64,000 nt of DNA from Pyxicephalus adspersus (taxonomy: Eukaryota; Chordata; Amphibia; Anura; Pyxicephalidae), in assembly GCF_032062135.1 (NCBI RefSeq), contig NC_092859.1, positions 25,548,133 to 25,612,132 on the forward strand, given 5' to 3'. The notes below the pieces were generated by a model that was not told where the DNA came from, did not search any database, and worked only from the letters and a program-made list of their open reading frames with translations. The position numbers were made by a program, and so were the translations under genes. This document shows, piece after piece, positions 1 to 10,833 of this stretch (its first letter is position 1; each line of letters begins with the position of its first letter).

Positions 1-235
1 GAAGTGTTACTAATGTTTTACACAATGTCCTCAGTTCTGTTTGAGGTTGAAAGGTCTGAAGCAAATCTGAGCATCTATGTGACCCCTAACTGCACAGAGC
101 AGGGAGCCCCTATCCTCTATGTACAATACAGACGCACAGTGCTGAACACCACCCTGATATTTACCCTAGTACCGACTTGTAGGTATATAATGTACACAGC
201 TGGCTGTGATCACTTCCAGTTTATGTCCAGTCACC
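1..235. other. Unassigned flanking sequence
   Basis: No repeat family or coding signature is recognised. A 79-codon open frame runs from the left edge but resembles nothing known to me and ends inside the following MITE's first bases, so it is probably chance. Confidence 0.4.
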
Positions 236-435
236 GGGTCTGATTTATTAAAGCTCTCCAAGGCTGGAGAGGATACACTTTCATCAACGAAGCTGGGTGA
301 TCCAGCAAACCGAGAATGTTCTTAAAATCAGTTTTGAATCCTGGACTAGATTCATTCCATGTTTGCTGGTTCACCCAGCTTCACTGATGAAAGTGTATTC
401 TCTCCAGCCTTGGAGAGCTTTAATAAATCAGACCC
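236..435. mobile_element. Fold-back MITE, copy 1 (200 bp)
   Basis: The whole element is an inverted repeat. The left end GGGTCTGATTTATTAAAG is matched by CTTTAATAAATCAGACCC at the right end, and pairing continues inward through the GCTCTCCAAGGCTGGAGAG and GTGATCCAGCAAACC words to a short unpaired centre. There is no coding capacity. The same family recurs at 6180, 23909, 26850 and 57134. The flanks of this copy (ACC on the left, AAT on the right) show no clear target duplication, so mobility is inferred from the other copies. The superfamily is undecided. Confidence 0.85.
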
Positions 436-1605
436 AATACTTCCAGTGGCACCACTGACTCCCAAAATGCTTCTCAGCAGTTTGCATTAAAAAAAATTTA
501 AAAATTGTCTGTCGCACATTTCAGGTTTTTGGAAACAAGTTTGTATTTTGAAAGCTCCTTATCACCGTCCTTCATTCTGTACATGGTGAAAGTTTCTCCG
601 AGACATGGAGTACATAGAGTAAGAGCTGGAGGATGCTTGTGGGAAAGCCTATGCAGGACTTCTGAGAATTGCATTGTAGAAGCCATCAGAAAAACTGAAA
701 TTGTAGGCACCACCTAATACAACTCTATAATAACGAATACATCATAAATCTTCTTTTAAATGCAAGAGCCTGAATCTGACCTGGTGAGTCTCTTGCAATT
801 CCTTATACAACATGTGTTATAGCTGTGTAAGTGTTAGGACTGCACTGAAACTCAAACTATGATGTAATTGAGTTTCTGTAGGGACATCTTCTGAGAGCTC
901 AGCTCTTTATGATGTGGACAGGCCCCCAGAACTACATCTTTCAAGAGCCAAATACCTGCATGCAGTAGATTCATAACTCTGGGAAATAAAACAACACGTT
1001 CCTATGGAAAAAGATGGGGAGGGGCTGGGATGAGGTTCCTATGTCCAGTATGCAGAACTGACAACATCACTTGGAATTTCAGTGCAGCAAAGACAGGGGG
1101 TTGTCACCCCTAACACGAAGTTAGGAGTTCAGTGGACTTTGGACAGATCAGGAGGTATTTTTCTATACTTACAGCATTTTTAGAGAATTAAACATGGTCT
1201 GATATCAGTAATGTGATGGGGAATTAGAGAAGATGAGAACATTTGTGATTTCACTGTATATTGCAAAATTTTGGAGAAAATTGAGTTACACAATAATTGC
1301 AGAAAAGGGCCCTGTGAGCCTGCATGGGGGTATCCGACTATAAACATATCTATCCTTGTTGTACATGGAGGATGTGTATGGCAGTGTTATACAAAGCTCC
1401 TACATACATATGGCACACTATATCACAATTTGTATCTAATAACATCTGCAGCATACAAGTTCCCAGCACTGAGATGAGGGAGTGACCTGGATACTTCCCA
1501 GTTCTGATTTCAATGGAACCCCAATGGGAACCTGTCTGTACTTCAATAAACAGTAATTCCATATATTACAGAGTGATGTATTGCAGAGAAAGGACAGGTG
1601 CAATT
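436..1605. other. Unannotated AT-rich stretch
   Basis: Only short open frames (71 codons or fewer) are present on either strand, some of them mutual shadows. No splice-flanked coding stretch, repeat word or RNA gene is recognised. Confidence 0.4.
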
Positions 1606-1770
1606 TGTACTCCATTGCTGTACTTTAGTATTACAAATGAATATGTTGCCTTAATGTAACATTAAAGAAAAGGCTTTCATACTTTTTGACATTTACAGGG
1701 TACATTGCAGTCCATTGAGGTACTTTGGTATTCCAAATGAATAGGTTGCCTTAATGTAATTTTAAAGAAA
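1606..1770. repeat. Direct duplication, 100-bp period
   Basis: A segment around TTGCCTTAATGTAA and AAATGAATA occurs twice, with matching points at 1635 and 1735, exactly 100 bp apart. The flanking word TCCATTG is shared at the same offset. About 65 bp of each unit align with a few substitutions. It is an old local tandem duplication with no coding content. Confidence 0.75.
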
Positions 1771-4739
1771 ACACATTAAACACATCTTTATATATTAGCA
1801 GGAATGGGCCCTTAAGCAATTAAGATGTTGTTTTAAGTTTTTTTTTTAAATCCACAGGGTACATTTAATGATATGTTGATAACAATAGGAACATTTTCAT
1901 TCAGGGATTTACTGTCATAGGGTGATAAATGTCTCCCAAATCTGCATGTTCCCCTTGTAGAGACTACTGAAGGTGTGCCGATCCTCCTTGTATTGACATG
2001 GTTCACCTTACACCAGTGAAATTCAGATTTGATCTCAGTGCCCTATGTCTGGCACCAGGTATTAAACAACTAAATCTAATAGCATTTTAAATGCAAATTA
2101 TTTGATCACTCAGGGACTTAAAGATAGGTACAAGGATTAGAGGGCTTATGGTTAGCCACCAAGGCAATGAAAATACACTTGGGAGAATAAGATTTTAGGA
2201 CTGGAGGAAGGGCAATTGCTCAGGGTAGGAAAATATGACAATATGACCTTGGTATGTTTCACCAGGTGGAACGGAGCTAATTTTACCCCTATTGGGGGTA
2301 AGCTATAAGTTGAAATTTAAAGGTTAAAGGTTATATGCACATATAACTCTCCACTATAAAGAATTCAGGATCACTGAGCACCAGTGAAGCACCACCACAA
2401 AATGCAGTGGTGGAGAAAGAAGAGAAGCTAAGAATAGTCTGCTTTGGAGGGGGAATTTCAAATGTTACCTTGTCCTGCATTAGTAATTTTAAAAAAATGT
2501 ATAGTCATTGCATAATGGCATGAAAATGACAATAGCAGGTAAAGCAAAAGTAATGGCTATCATGCACCAGTCCTATAATATGCCCACTGTGAACATTTCC
2601 ACATATGGCTCTTCCATGATTGTTTTATTATCTGAGTGTATCCACCCCCCAGCGGAATGGAATCTGGACACCTGCTTTCACCGCAGAGGGCATATGAGTC
2701 TATGCTGGAGCATTGTACACCAATATCCCATGTACTCGCTCATTAATAAGAGTTCTTTACAAAGATCTCTGTGTAGCTTTTGCACAGTGAGCCAAATTAC
2801 CTGAGCCAGTTGGCGGTTGAGCTGCTGTTTTTTATGGGTGTTATTTTTTTCGCTTAATTAGAAATTTAAAGGGCTAGTAAAGTTTCAATATGGTTTGTAT
2901 AAAAGAACTATTAATAGCCCTAACACGAACATATGTTTTGGTTTTAGGAACGTATCCAACAAGCAAGTATAGCTGACATAGGTTTCTGGTGTTCTCTGCG
3001 CTGGCGGTCACCTCGTACTGCTGGACGTTCCATTTTTATTCATTTGCTGTACAGTTACATGTATACCTGTGAACATAATTATTCTGGTATAAAAATGAAC
3101 TTGCATTTTAGGTTTACTGCTGAGCAGTTAGTAAAAAAAGGATATTAAATATAATTTAAAAAGATATCGGTCTCTGGGGCCTCCGGTTTGGGTAGTTTGC
3201 AGCCTCTACATTCTGTTTGAAGTGGGATTTCTGCAGGTGATCGCGGCTTATATCATACACCGGCCTGGACATTAATGGAGAAAATAAACTTTTTGTTCTG
3301 TACCTGAATGAAGGGAATGTAATGTAATTCTATCACAAGCTATGAAAAATTCAAGCTGATCTACAGGGAGCCAAAAAAAAAAAAAAAAACTGTTACATTT
3401 TGTCCAATTTGCTTTTAAAAGATCATTTCAAACCGTTCGTTCCCTGCAATAGAAGAGGAAGTACACTGACCTCTCTGGCACTCCATTTCTTTTACCTCTC
3501 CTCCTTTTCAGCGCTGCAGTTACGTCAGTCTCTCCAGTGATCACTACTTCCCTACCCTGCACCATAGTTTCTTCTTCTGATCTCTACGTCACTGCTTTGT
3601 CCTGAGATCCAAATATGAAAAAATAAATAAATAAATCCCGGTACCTGTTCAGTTTATGGTTGTGTATAGACAGTTCTAAAACAGATCAAACCCCACTGAT
3701 CAACCTCACACCATGTGACTGCCTACAAATGTACAGTATTGCACTCTGATCACTGGGGCAGAGGAGACTGAGTAAATGTTTCCTCCTATCTGTAGCAGAC
3801 TCATGACATCTTCTCAGCTTAGGCAAAGTCACTGAACTGGAAATCTTGGATTTTTTTTTGTTAAACCGGTGTAATTTATTGAATCAGACCTGCTAAGTTT
3901 TTGCTTAGGTTGTGTGACCTTCACCAAGATCAGGCCAGTACAATCTCCCTCATTGAGTTGCTTTGCCTGATTCCTGTGCTTGTATTGTGCAAACTTCAAT
4001 TGCAATGACTACAGTGAAGGACAGCTGTGCTCTGCCCTAGTTGTGTCATGTGTAGCCAGTGCAAAGTTTTTGCTTTCTTTTCTAGAATATTCATTTGTCT
4101 TTTGTAGTCAGCAAATGCTTATCAAAAGTTATTTTCCAAAGGGAATTACACATCACATTGTAAAACTGATGTAGCAGTCATACACAATTCTTAATATTTA
4201 ATATGGGATCATGCAGTTTTTAGTAATAGAGGGACATAAGGTGCTATGTAATACACAATAACAGTAATTGTGTAGAATTTTCTGCAGGACGGTTGGCTAT
4301 CTGCTGACTCTTCTAACAATAGATAGATGTCTGTAATTCAAGGGACTGTTATGTCTTGTGAAACCTCATTCCTCCTCTACCATGCCACAGAGTATTAGGT
4401 CAGAGGGAGATCTGCTCTGTGTATGCTGCTTGTAATCCCCCCACTGTCTATCTCTCTCCATATAATTCTAAATTGCTTTCCATCGTATATACATCATCTA
4501 AAAATTTCCATCCTGATAGGTACGTTATCCATGGGATCAACAAGACAAATACATGTGAGAGAAGAAGGAATGAACTGCTGAAGGTCATGGGGGGTCAATT
4601 ATGAGAAATTCTGTGCAAAGGTCTAAATGTTTTAAAGCCCAAAAAATTATTCAAAAAACATTTTAAATGAAAATTCACCTGTGAGGTCTCACTGCAGTGC
4701 TGTGTACAGAGGTAAATATAACATTTGTGTCCAGTTTTT
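1771..4739. other. Unannotated intergenic or intronic stretch
   Basis: No gene is supported. Small features are a 17-base A run at 3373-3389 and a short (AAAT)n run near 3617-3634. The longest open frame is 98 codons (2508-2804) and matches no family I know. Some CpGs remain around 2950-3040, where the sequence looks non-repetitive. Confidence 0.4.
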
Positions 4740-5287
4740 TGACTGGTCAGCAAGCTCAGTTTGGATCTCACCATTACTTGACCCAGGTAGCTAGGATGCT
4801 CGCCCCATACTTACCACCCCTTATGTCCTTCTTTACCTCCACTTTTGCCCATTTCCCACCACACCACCTTAACACCACTTTAAAGGGGGTCCCAAATAAC
4901 TGTAACCTTTTGGAGATCCTAAACCTCTGATGGTTCTTTGGCCACACCCATTTAAAGATGTCTTCCGAGGATACCAACCACAACCCAACCTCAAACCCTT
5001 CACCAAGCACATAGGGGGGATGGGAGGGAAGCTTGCTCTTTCACTTTCCTAAAACTTTTCCCCATTTCCTTTTTCCTCCCTCTTTTATCTTCTACTTTCT
5101 CCTCCCTATTTTTCAAAATTACAACCTATTGACTACCTTCTTCCATTTACCTTTAACAAAGTTCCTTTTATTCGGACTCCCTATTCTTCCCCTAGCCGCC
5201 TGGTCATGGCTGCCTTCCGCTTACCTCCTTTCACTTGGCCACTCCAGGCTGTTCTATAGCGTCTTTGTGATGGACTTTGGAAGTATA
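4740..5287. other. Pyrimidine-rich stretch, possible old repeat
   Basis: From about 5030 to 5180 the + strand is strongly C/T-biased, which keeps a 117-codon frame (5033-5386) open by composition and not by selection. The preceding part also has open frames on both strands. It may belong to an interspersed repeat, but no terminal repeats are visible. Confidence 0.35.
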
Positions 5288-5517
5288 GGGCAGCACAATG
5301 GTTTGCAGGTTCTCTCTGTATTTTGGTGGGTTTCCCCAGGGTACTCTGGTATATTCCCACATTCCAAAAACATGCAGGTAGGTTAATTGGCTCCCCCCCA
5401 AAATTGACCTTAGACTATGGTAGGGACATTAGATTGCGAGCCCCTTTGGGCGACAGCTAGTGACATGACTACTGTGTAATATGTCTACGCTATATAAATA
5501 CTGTATAATATTATTAA
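5288..5517 (+). mobile_element. tRNA-derived SINE, internally deleted head
   Basis: The copy starts with GGGCAGCACAATGG, then jumps directly to the SINE core (GTTTGCAGGTTCTC, a GGGTTTCC box, then CATTCCAAAAACATGCAGG). It continues through GACATTAGATTG to a 3' end with CTATATAAATACTG and a TAATATTATTAAT tail. Fuller copies carry a complete tRNA-like head with A and B boxes between the first two words; here that stretch is missing. The conserved core resembles the V-SINE type of fishes and amphibians and the tail is LINE-like; both assignments are from memory of the family. Confidence 0.8.
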
Positions 5518-5915
5518 TGGAGCCATGAGAACAAGCATGCAGCAAGTGTGAAATCAAAGAAACAAATGCAGCTGTGATCTGCATACCTGGGCCAGAATCT
5601 CAGAATACATTAATGCTCAAATAACCCAAAACAAGGCAATTTCTGATAACAATCAAGTTGGTTCATAAATGTAAACACTATAGGGGAGGAAAGTGGTAGA
5701 GAGAATATCTGTTTCATGGCCAAATGTGCTTGTACACTGCACAGCAGACGTTTCCTCTCATCTCTGGATTTAGCTAGTGGGAGAATCAGGTGTAACCATG
5801 GTACAAAAGAAAAAATAATAGATGCCAGGCTATATTTCCCAGTGCCCACCAGTAATTCCTAATTGTTCATTGAACCACTGATCACATCAAAGAACAATGT
5901 GGGGGGACCAGTGTT
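5518..5915. other. Unannotated stretch
   Basis: No repeat or gene is recognised. The single longer minus-strand frame (79 codons, 5610-5849) has no family resemblance. Confidence 0.4.
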
Positions 5916-5988
5916 ATTATTATTATTATTAAACAGGATTTATATAGCGCCAACATATTACGCAGGGCTGTACATTAAATAGGGACCA
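5916..5988 (-). mobile_element. SINE 3'-tail fragment
   Basis: An (ATT)n run followed by AGGATTTATATAGCGCCAAC and GGGCTGTACATTAAATAGGG is the reverse complement of the SINE/LINE tail. Only the 3' terminal part is present, so the copy is 5' truncated. Confidence 0.8.
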
Positions 5989-6078
5989 GTGTGCACACAT
6001 AGACAAACTTCGGATAGGAAAAAAATTGAATATTACAATTCATGTACATAAGTAGTAAGCCTACATACTCCTCTACAT

Positions 6079-6568
6079 CTGTGTTTCTCAACCAGCATTC
6101 TATGGATCCTCAGGGTTCCTTCAGATCTTGCTAGGGGTTCTTTGAGCAGTTTGTGCTTCTCAGATACCACTGACACAATGGCCCTGATTTATGAAAGCTC
6201 TCCAAGGCTGGAGAGAATACACTTTCAGCTGGGTAGTCTAGAAAACATGGAATGGACTTCAAAAATAATTTGCTATTTGCTAGCAAATGTTTTTAATCCT
6301 GGTCCAGATCCATTGCAGGTTTGCTGGACCACCCAGCTTCACTGATGAAAGTGTATTCTCTCCAGCCTAGGAGAGCTTTCATAAATCAGGGCCAATGTCT
6401 GTAAGGGTGACATTCTTTCCAATGACCAGCAAGGTAAGATGCATTCTTCCCACTTACCACCATGCTAATGTACTGTGATCTGCGGATATAGTATTTATAG
6501 CAGGGGTCCTCCAAAGACCTGAAAGTTATTTCAAGGGGTTCCCCCATGTTAAAAGTAGAGAAACACTG
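6079..6568. mobile_element. hAT non-autonomous element, copy 1, split by a MITE
   Basis: The left end TGTGTTTCTCAACCAGC is complementary to the right end GTAGAGAAACACTG, the CAGTGTTTCTCAACC-type terminus typical of hAT elements. The interior (AGGGTTCCTTCAG, GAGCAGTTTGTGCTTCTCAG, CATTCTTCCCAC, GGGGTTCCCCCATG) matches the second copy at 40181-40444 almost word for word. A 214-bp MITE sits inside it at 6180-6393. The 8-bp flanks no longer match, so the target duplication has decayed. Confidence 0.8.
6180..6393. mobile_element. Fold-back MITE, copy 2, nested in hAT
   Basis: The ends are GGCCCTGATTTATGAAAGC and GCTTTCATAAATCAGGGCC, followed inward by the family's GCTCTCCAAGGCTGGAGAG arms. The element is flanked by AAT at 6177-6179 and 6394-6396; the flanks can also be read as a 5-bp CAATG duplication. 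The neighbouring hAT sequence resumes on the far side, so this insertion is younger than the hAT. Confidence 0.88.
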
Positions 6569-6654
6569 AACGGGATGATTGTTGTCCGAGACAAATGATC
6601 GTGATTGTCTCGAGTGGCAATCATCTAAAGAGTGTATATAGCCTTACTACTTTT

Positions 6655-7359
6655 GCACATGTATTGAAATATTCCTTTTTTTCTATCTTAAGGCTGTATC
6701 TCAATAAAATCTATAATACACATTATTTACGATTGAATTATACTCCATTAGATGGGTCAGTATAGGAGTTTGTGGAGATGCTAGGGGTAAAGAGGTGCAG
6801 GGGGTAGGGGGACTAACCTATATGATAATTATAGTACACTTTACTCTTTTAGGACCTACTTCATTCAGGCTGGTAGAATTGGGACAATCAATGTGACATT
6901 CTTTGAATGAAAATAAAAAAAATGTAACATAAATAAGCTTTGATAAAATGATTTATTATATTCATAACATCTTGTTTTCAATCATTTTTATTAATTTTCA
7001 TTTAAGTTAACAACATACAAATTAATCTTTAGTACACAAAAGTACTAAACACATTGCCCTCATCTATTCATATTTAAATTATTCATTTTTATCTCTTACT
7101 TTAAACCTTCCTAAATGGGAAAAGAGCAAGAAAGAGAGAAAAAAAAATTGTGAGTATTCAATCCATTAACCATATCAGTCCTTTAATTAATAATTACATA
7201 AATATAAAAGTGATTCAAGTGAAAAATGAATATTCTTACTTAAGATTCTTGCCTATATTCATAACATCTTATATAACTTTGTCATTTCCTTACATCTTTG
7301 TAATTTCCTTCTTTTTGACACTCCCCTCCCACCGCCATTGATTTACTTATAAAGTCATG
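6655..7359. other. Unannotated AT-rich stretch
   Basis: Very AT-rich DNA with only short frames. No terminal repeats, SINE words or coding signatures are seen. Confidence 0.4.
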
Positions 7360-7700
7360 CTAAAAGCTGACATATTGTTTTGACCTTTGCATAACCGAAC
7401 ACGCTGTACAAACCTATGGAAAGCAGAATGATAAACGCCTTTGACTTTGTCACTTTGTCACAGTCAGCACTGCTGGTGAAATTTATTCAAAGGTCTTAAG
7501 ATGTCCAAACCTGAGGAATGGCCCTGAGAGAGGTGTAAACTTTTCAGCAAAGTCTGAGGCTAAGCAGATGGAAAAGTGACCGATTTTCTCCATTCATTTG
7601 TTTGTGCGTTTGGTTAACAATAGCATGTCATCTAAAAATGTTTGGGCCATTTTTGTGCACCAAAAAAAGTTAACCTGGGGAATACCGTCTAGCAAGTTTG
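7360..7700. other. Repeat-free block, weak candidate for conserved noncoding DNA
   Basis: This block has mixed composition, keeps a few CpGs and lacks any repeat word that I see elsewhere in the window. It contains homeodomain-like ATTA/TTAA cores and AAATTTATTCAAAGGTC. The case rests only on texture; no alignment is available. Confidence 0.2.
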
Positions 7701-7919
7701 CTGTTTATGGGCAAAGAAAATGTGTGAAATATTTATAGATGTTTATACAAATAGGAGAGCGGCAGTTTTGGAATTCCAGAATGTATTTTTCCTGGAAAAG
7801 TATTTAATTAAGTAAATGCAAACACTAAATGAATTACATTTGGTTGAAACACTAAATATCATTGACAATTAACTATTTTTTAAATAAAATACTTATTTTG
7901 CTTTTTTCATTTCTAATTA

Positions 7920-8095
7920 TATGTTATTATTATTATTATTATTATTATTAATAAACAGGATTTATATAGCGCCAACATATTACGCAGCTCTGTACATTAA
8001 ATAGGGATTGCAAATGACAGACTAATACAGACAGTGATACAGGAGGAGAGGACCCTGCCCTGAAGAGCTTACAATCTAGTAGAAAGTTAGTGCCG
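7920..8095 (-). mobile_element. SINE 3'-half fragment
   Basis: A perfect (ATT)n run leads into ACAGGATTTATATAGCGCC, CTGTACATTAAATAGGG, GCAAATGACAGAC, GGAGGAGAGGACCCTGCCC and GAAGAGCTTACAATCTAGTA. This is the reverse complement of the SINE 3' half; the tRNA-like head is absent. Confidence 0.85.
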
Positions 8096-9284
8096 CTGAT
8101 TTCCATCGGCCCCTTTGTAGTCACTTCCTCTCTACAGATATTCCAGCGATGGCTATATGACATTTCTTAGACCAGATTTCCTGAGGATGACAACGATGCA
8201 AAAAAACCCTTGCAATGCGACAATTCAGTTCTATGGCTCACTCTGTTATGTGAAATTTCTAACCATAGACTTTTGTGGCAGAATCACTTTTATTTAAATA
8301 AAAGTTGCAGATTTAAAAATGTTGCAAACAACTTTTAAAATGACATTCACTTGTTAAAACTTATATGATATTTTATTTATGGGTTCATACATTAATTATT
8401 ATTTTTACCATATTGCATAATGTTTAATTATCAAATAATTGCAGTAATTAACTTCCTTTGATTTGACTGTCATACATTAATGCTGTGGAAGCTCCCTCAC
8501 TCAGCCAGAATTCTGCAGAAATCACTTATATGAGGAAGAATGATCCCCACTGGTTTTGCCAGCAGCTAAATGACTCCACAGGAAAAGGTAGGTGGTCTCC
8601 TAGACATCCTGTTGATGATTTGTTTCCAGCACAGGATCACTGCTCTGGTATCCACCATACTAATATTTCAAACACTTGTGGAGTCCAGGGCATCTTGTAT
8701 CAGTTACAAAGAAATACATTGCAATAATTAAGGGCTGCCATGGGTGCAGGAAAATGGTGCAATGATGATTTCTTGACTTTTATTTTATCTGACACGTATC
8801 CCATGCAGGGTTATTCTGCTTGCAAACAAATATGTTTCTGCAGTTTCTAATGACATGAAATGGCAACAAGTCCTCTCTAGCCAGGCATCATGTGATGATT
8901 GTCACACAAGGTTGCTTAGAAGTGTTATTTTTTCCTTTCAATATAAATAGCTCTTTTTCTCTTTCATATAATAGTGGTAGTAATGATGACTCATGAACTC
9001 TATGGACAGATAATATAAATGCAAACTAAGATTCTTAGAGTTATAAAAAGATGACGAGATTCTGGTGACAAGTAGTTGTCAAAAAACTTAACATAAATAC
9101 ATGTTTGCAACATAAGAATATGTTTAAATGTGAATCCATTGTAAGGCAGTTTGTAAGTAATGTGTACTCCCTTCACCTTCCTTTCTCTGCAGTAGAACAG
9201 CACTTGGCTGGTTACATGGGCATTGAGGGTGCTGTTACCACTTCCTTATGCCAGGAAACTGTGCCCACAGTCAAGACCCTACAT
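8096..9284. other. Unannotated stretch left of the gypsy remnant
   Basis: An 80-codon frame at 8485-8727 has an internal GGTAGGTGG that could serve as a splice donor, but there is no matching acceptor, partner exon or recognisable domain. It could be untranslatable 5' sequence of the neighbouring retroelement. The rest is AT-rich. Confidence 0.3.
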
Positions 9285-9535
9285 TTTGCCCACAGCTGCC
9301 TATGGGGAATAAATGCGGAAGGCAGTAAACAGTTGAGAACTGTGGTCATAAATAGGAAAACTGCTTTCATCACTTCTTTAGGACTGCACAAATTTATTCT
9401 GATGCCCTTTGGGTTGTCCAATGCCCCATGTAACCTTCAGAGATTAATAGAGCAGTGCCTAGGAGTCTTGAAGTTTCAATTTGTTTTGGCTGACATTGAT
9501 GTTATAACTTTTTTTCCCAAAAAAATGTAAAGGCC
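9285..9535 (+). pseudogene. Ty3/gypsy reverse transcriptase fragment
   Basis: Within a 141-codon frame (9105-9530), residues from about 85 onward read KTAFITSLGLHKFILMPFG, then LSNAP and LQRLIEQCLG. That is the conserved block of gypsy-type reverse transcriptases (usually KTAF...MPFGL.NAP..FQ). The catalytic Y/F-x-D-D box should follow at FVLADIDVI, but the paired aspartates are disrupted, and a stop comes shortly after. The upstream part of the frame has no gypsy resemblance. The fragment is dead; the rest of pol follows in pieces to about 12.93 kb. Confidence 0.82.
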
Positions 9536-9799
9536 GTCTATAAGGCGGCTGCATTGGAATCCGCTGAGCCCATATGTCTTTGTGCCAGGCACCTCCCGAA
9601 GTGGTTCTCATTCAACAAACTGTATTGAAAGGGGTTCAGGAAACAATAATATCTATCAGTTCCTGAGACAGCTGAGGATCATCTTTACAGAGAGGAATCA
9701 GTGACTGTTCTTCTTCAGACAGTGCAGATAACATATTCCCTATCAATGGTGAAGAAACTCTAGCTGATTTTTGGGAACCTTCTCAAGAGAATGACACAT

Positions 9800-9900
9800 G
9801 GACTTTTACCTGCCAAATTTGCTGATTATGTGTTAATGGTGAATGCATCCTTTGGGGAGATGTTTGCAGGTGTTTGCTTACTACAGAAGTGCACATTGTT
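9800..9900 (+). pseudogene. Ty3/gypsy RNase H start fragment
   Basis: The frame at 9791-10003 contains ADYVLMVNASFGEMFAGVCLLQ truncated to its core VLMVNASFGEMFAG. This lines up with the start of gypsy RNase H domains, where a V-x-x-DAS...GAVL pattern carries the first catalytic Asp; here that Asp is Asn. It sits at the right distance after the reverse transcriptase and just before the hAT insertion. Confidence 0.6.
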
Positions 9901-10000
9901 CTGCATCTCCCAGAAAGTTACCAGTATTCTTGTGATTTTTTTTTATAAATGGCCACTAGATGGAGTTCATCTTGGGCTTCTGTACCAAATTCATGGGCAC

Positions 10001-10825
10001 TAGTGTTGGACGAATATTCGATTCGACAGCTATTTGATCGAATAGTGAGATGTTGTTCGGGAAATCGAATGCCAAATTCAAACACTATTAAACTCAAAGG
10101 TGGCAGAATTCGGGTTGTTTTTAGGGACTATTAAGGGCTGCAAGAGCAATCAGACTACTCTTGCAGCCCTTTACTAGTTGTATGCGTTCTTGGATAGAGT
10201 TTCTCTATCCAAGAACACAGGGCACTAGATGTGATGAATGGGGAAACTTGTCCCCATTCAACCTCTAGCGGGGATCACCTGCAGTCACAGCTGTGACCGC
10301 AAAGTTCATGTGACTGTGGGAAATGAACTGCAGATAAACTCTGCAGTTCCACTACGATCCCCGAGGCACTACAGGGTAATTAACCTGTAGTGCCCCCGGG
10401 GATCGCACACTCTTCTCAATGATTGCAGACTCAGCTGAGAAGATGCCCCGAAAATATCTCTTACTCTGTAACAGACTTTCCAGCACAGTAATATGATACA
10501 TTTTTCTCACAGTGGATAAAAGAAAAATGTGAAAAATGTATCATAATATTACTGTGCTGGAAAGTGTGTTACAGAGTAAGAGATATCATGTCATTGTAGG
10601 ATAACCTGTAAAAAATATAAATAAAAAATAGTTAAATAAACACAAATACTCAATAAATTAATTTACCATTATTTTTTGTTTTTTTAACACATTTGTTCAC
10701 ATTTTTTTATCCAAATTTTGGCTGTCGAATCTCGTTTATTTTTTTTTTTGGTCAGGTCTATCCGATTTCGAACAGCCATTTTCGGGTCGAATATAAGGAC
10801 AACCTGATTTTGAACAACAACACTA
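10001..10825. mobile_element. hAT non-autonomous element with a serial-hairpin body (825 bp)
   Basis: The termini TAGTGTTG and CAACACTA are inverted, and the element is flanked by a perfect 8-bp duplication, ATGGGCAC, at 9993-10000 and 10826-10833. That length and the TAGTG terminus fit the hAT superfamily. Subterminal ATTCGATTCGA-type words recur near both ends. The interior is a string of hairpins: 10133-10171 (14-bp arms), 10186-10216 (14-bp arms, 3-nt loop), 10281-10300, 10325-10350, 10355-10405, 10411-10443, and a long one at 10454-10586 with arms near 58 nt. No transposase is encoded, so it must have moved in trans. It interrupts the gypsy pol remnant. Confidence 0.92.
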
Positions 10826-10833
10826 ATGGGCAC

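Noticed and set aside
8485..8727. Possible exon with GT donor at about 8588
   Set aside because: The frame continues past the donor, no acceptor-flanked partner is seen, and no protein family is recognised.
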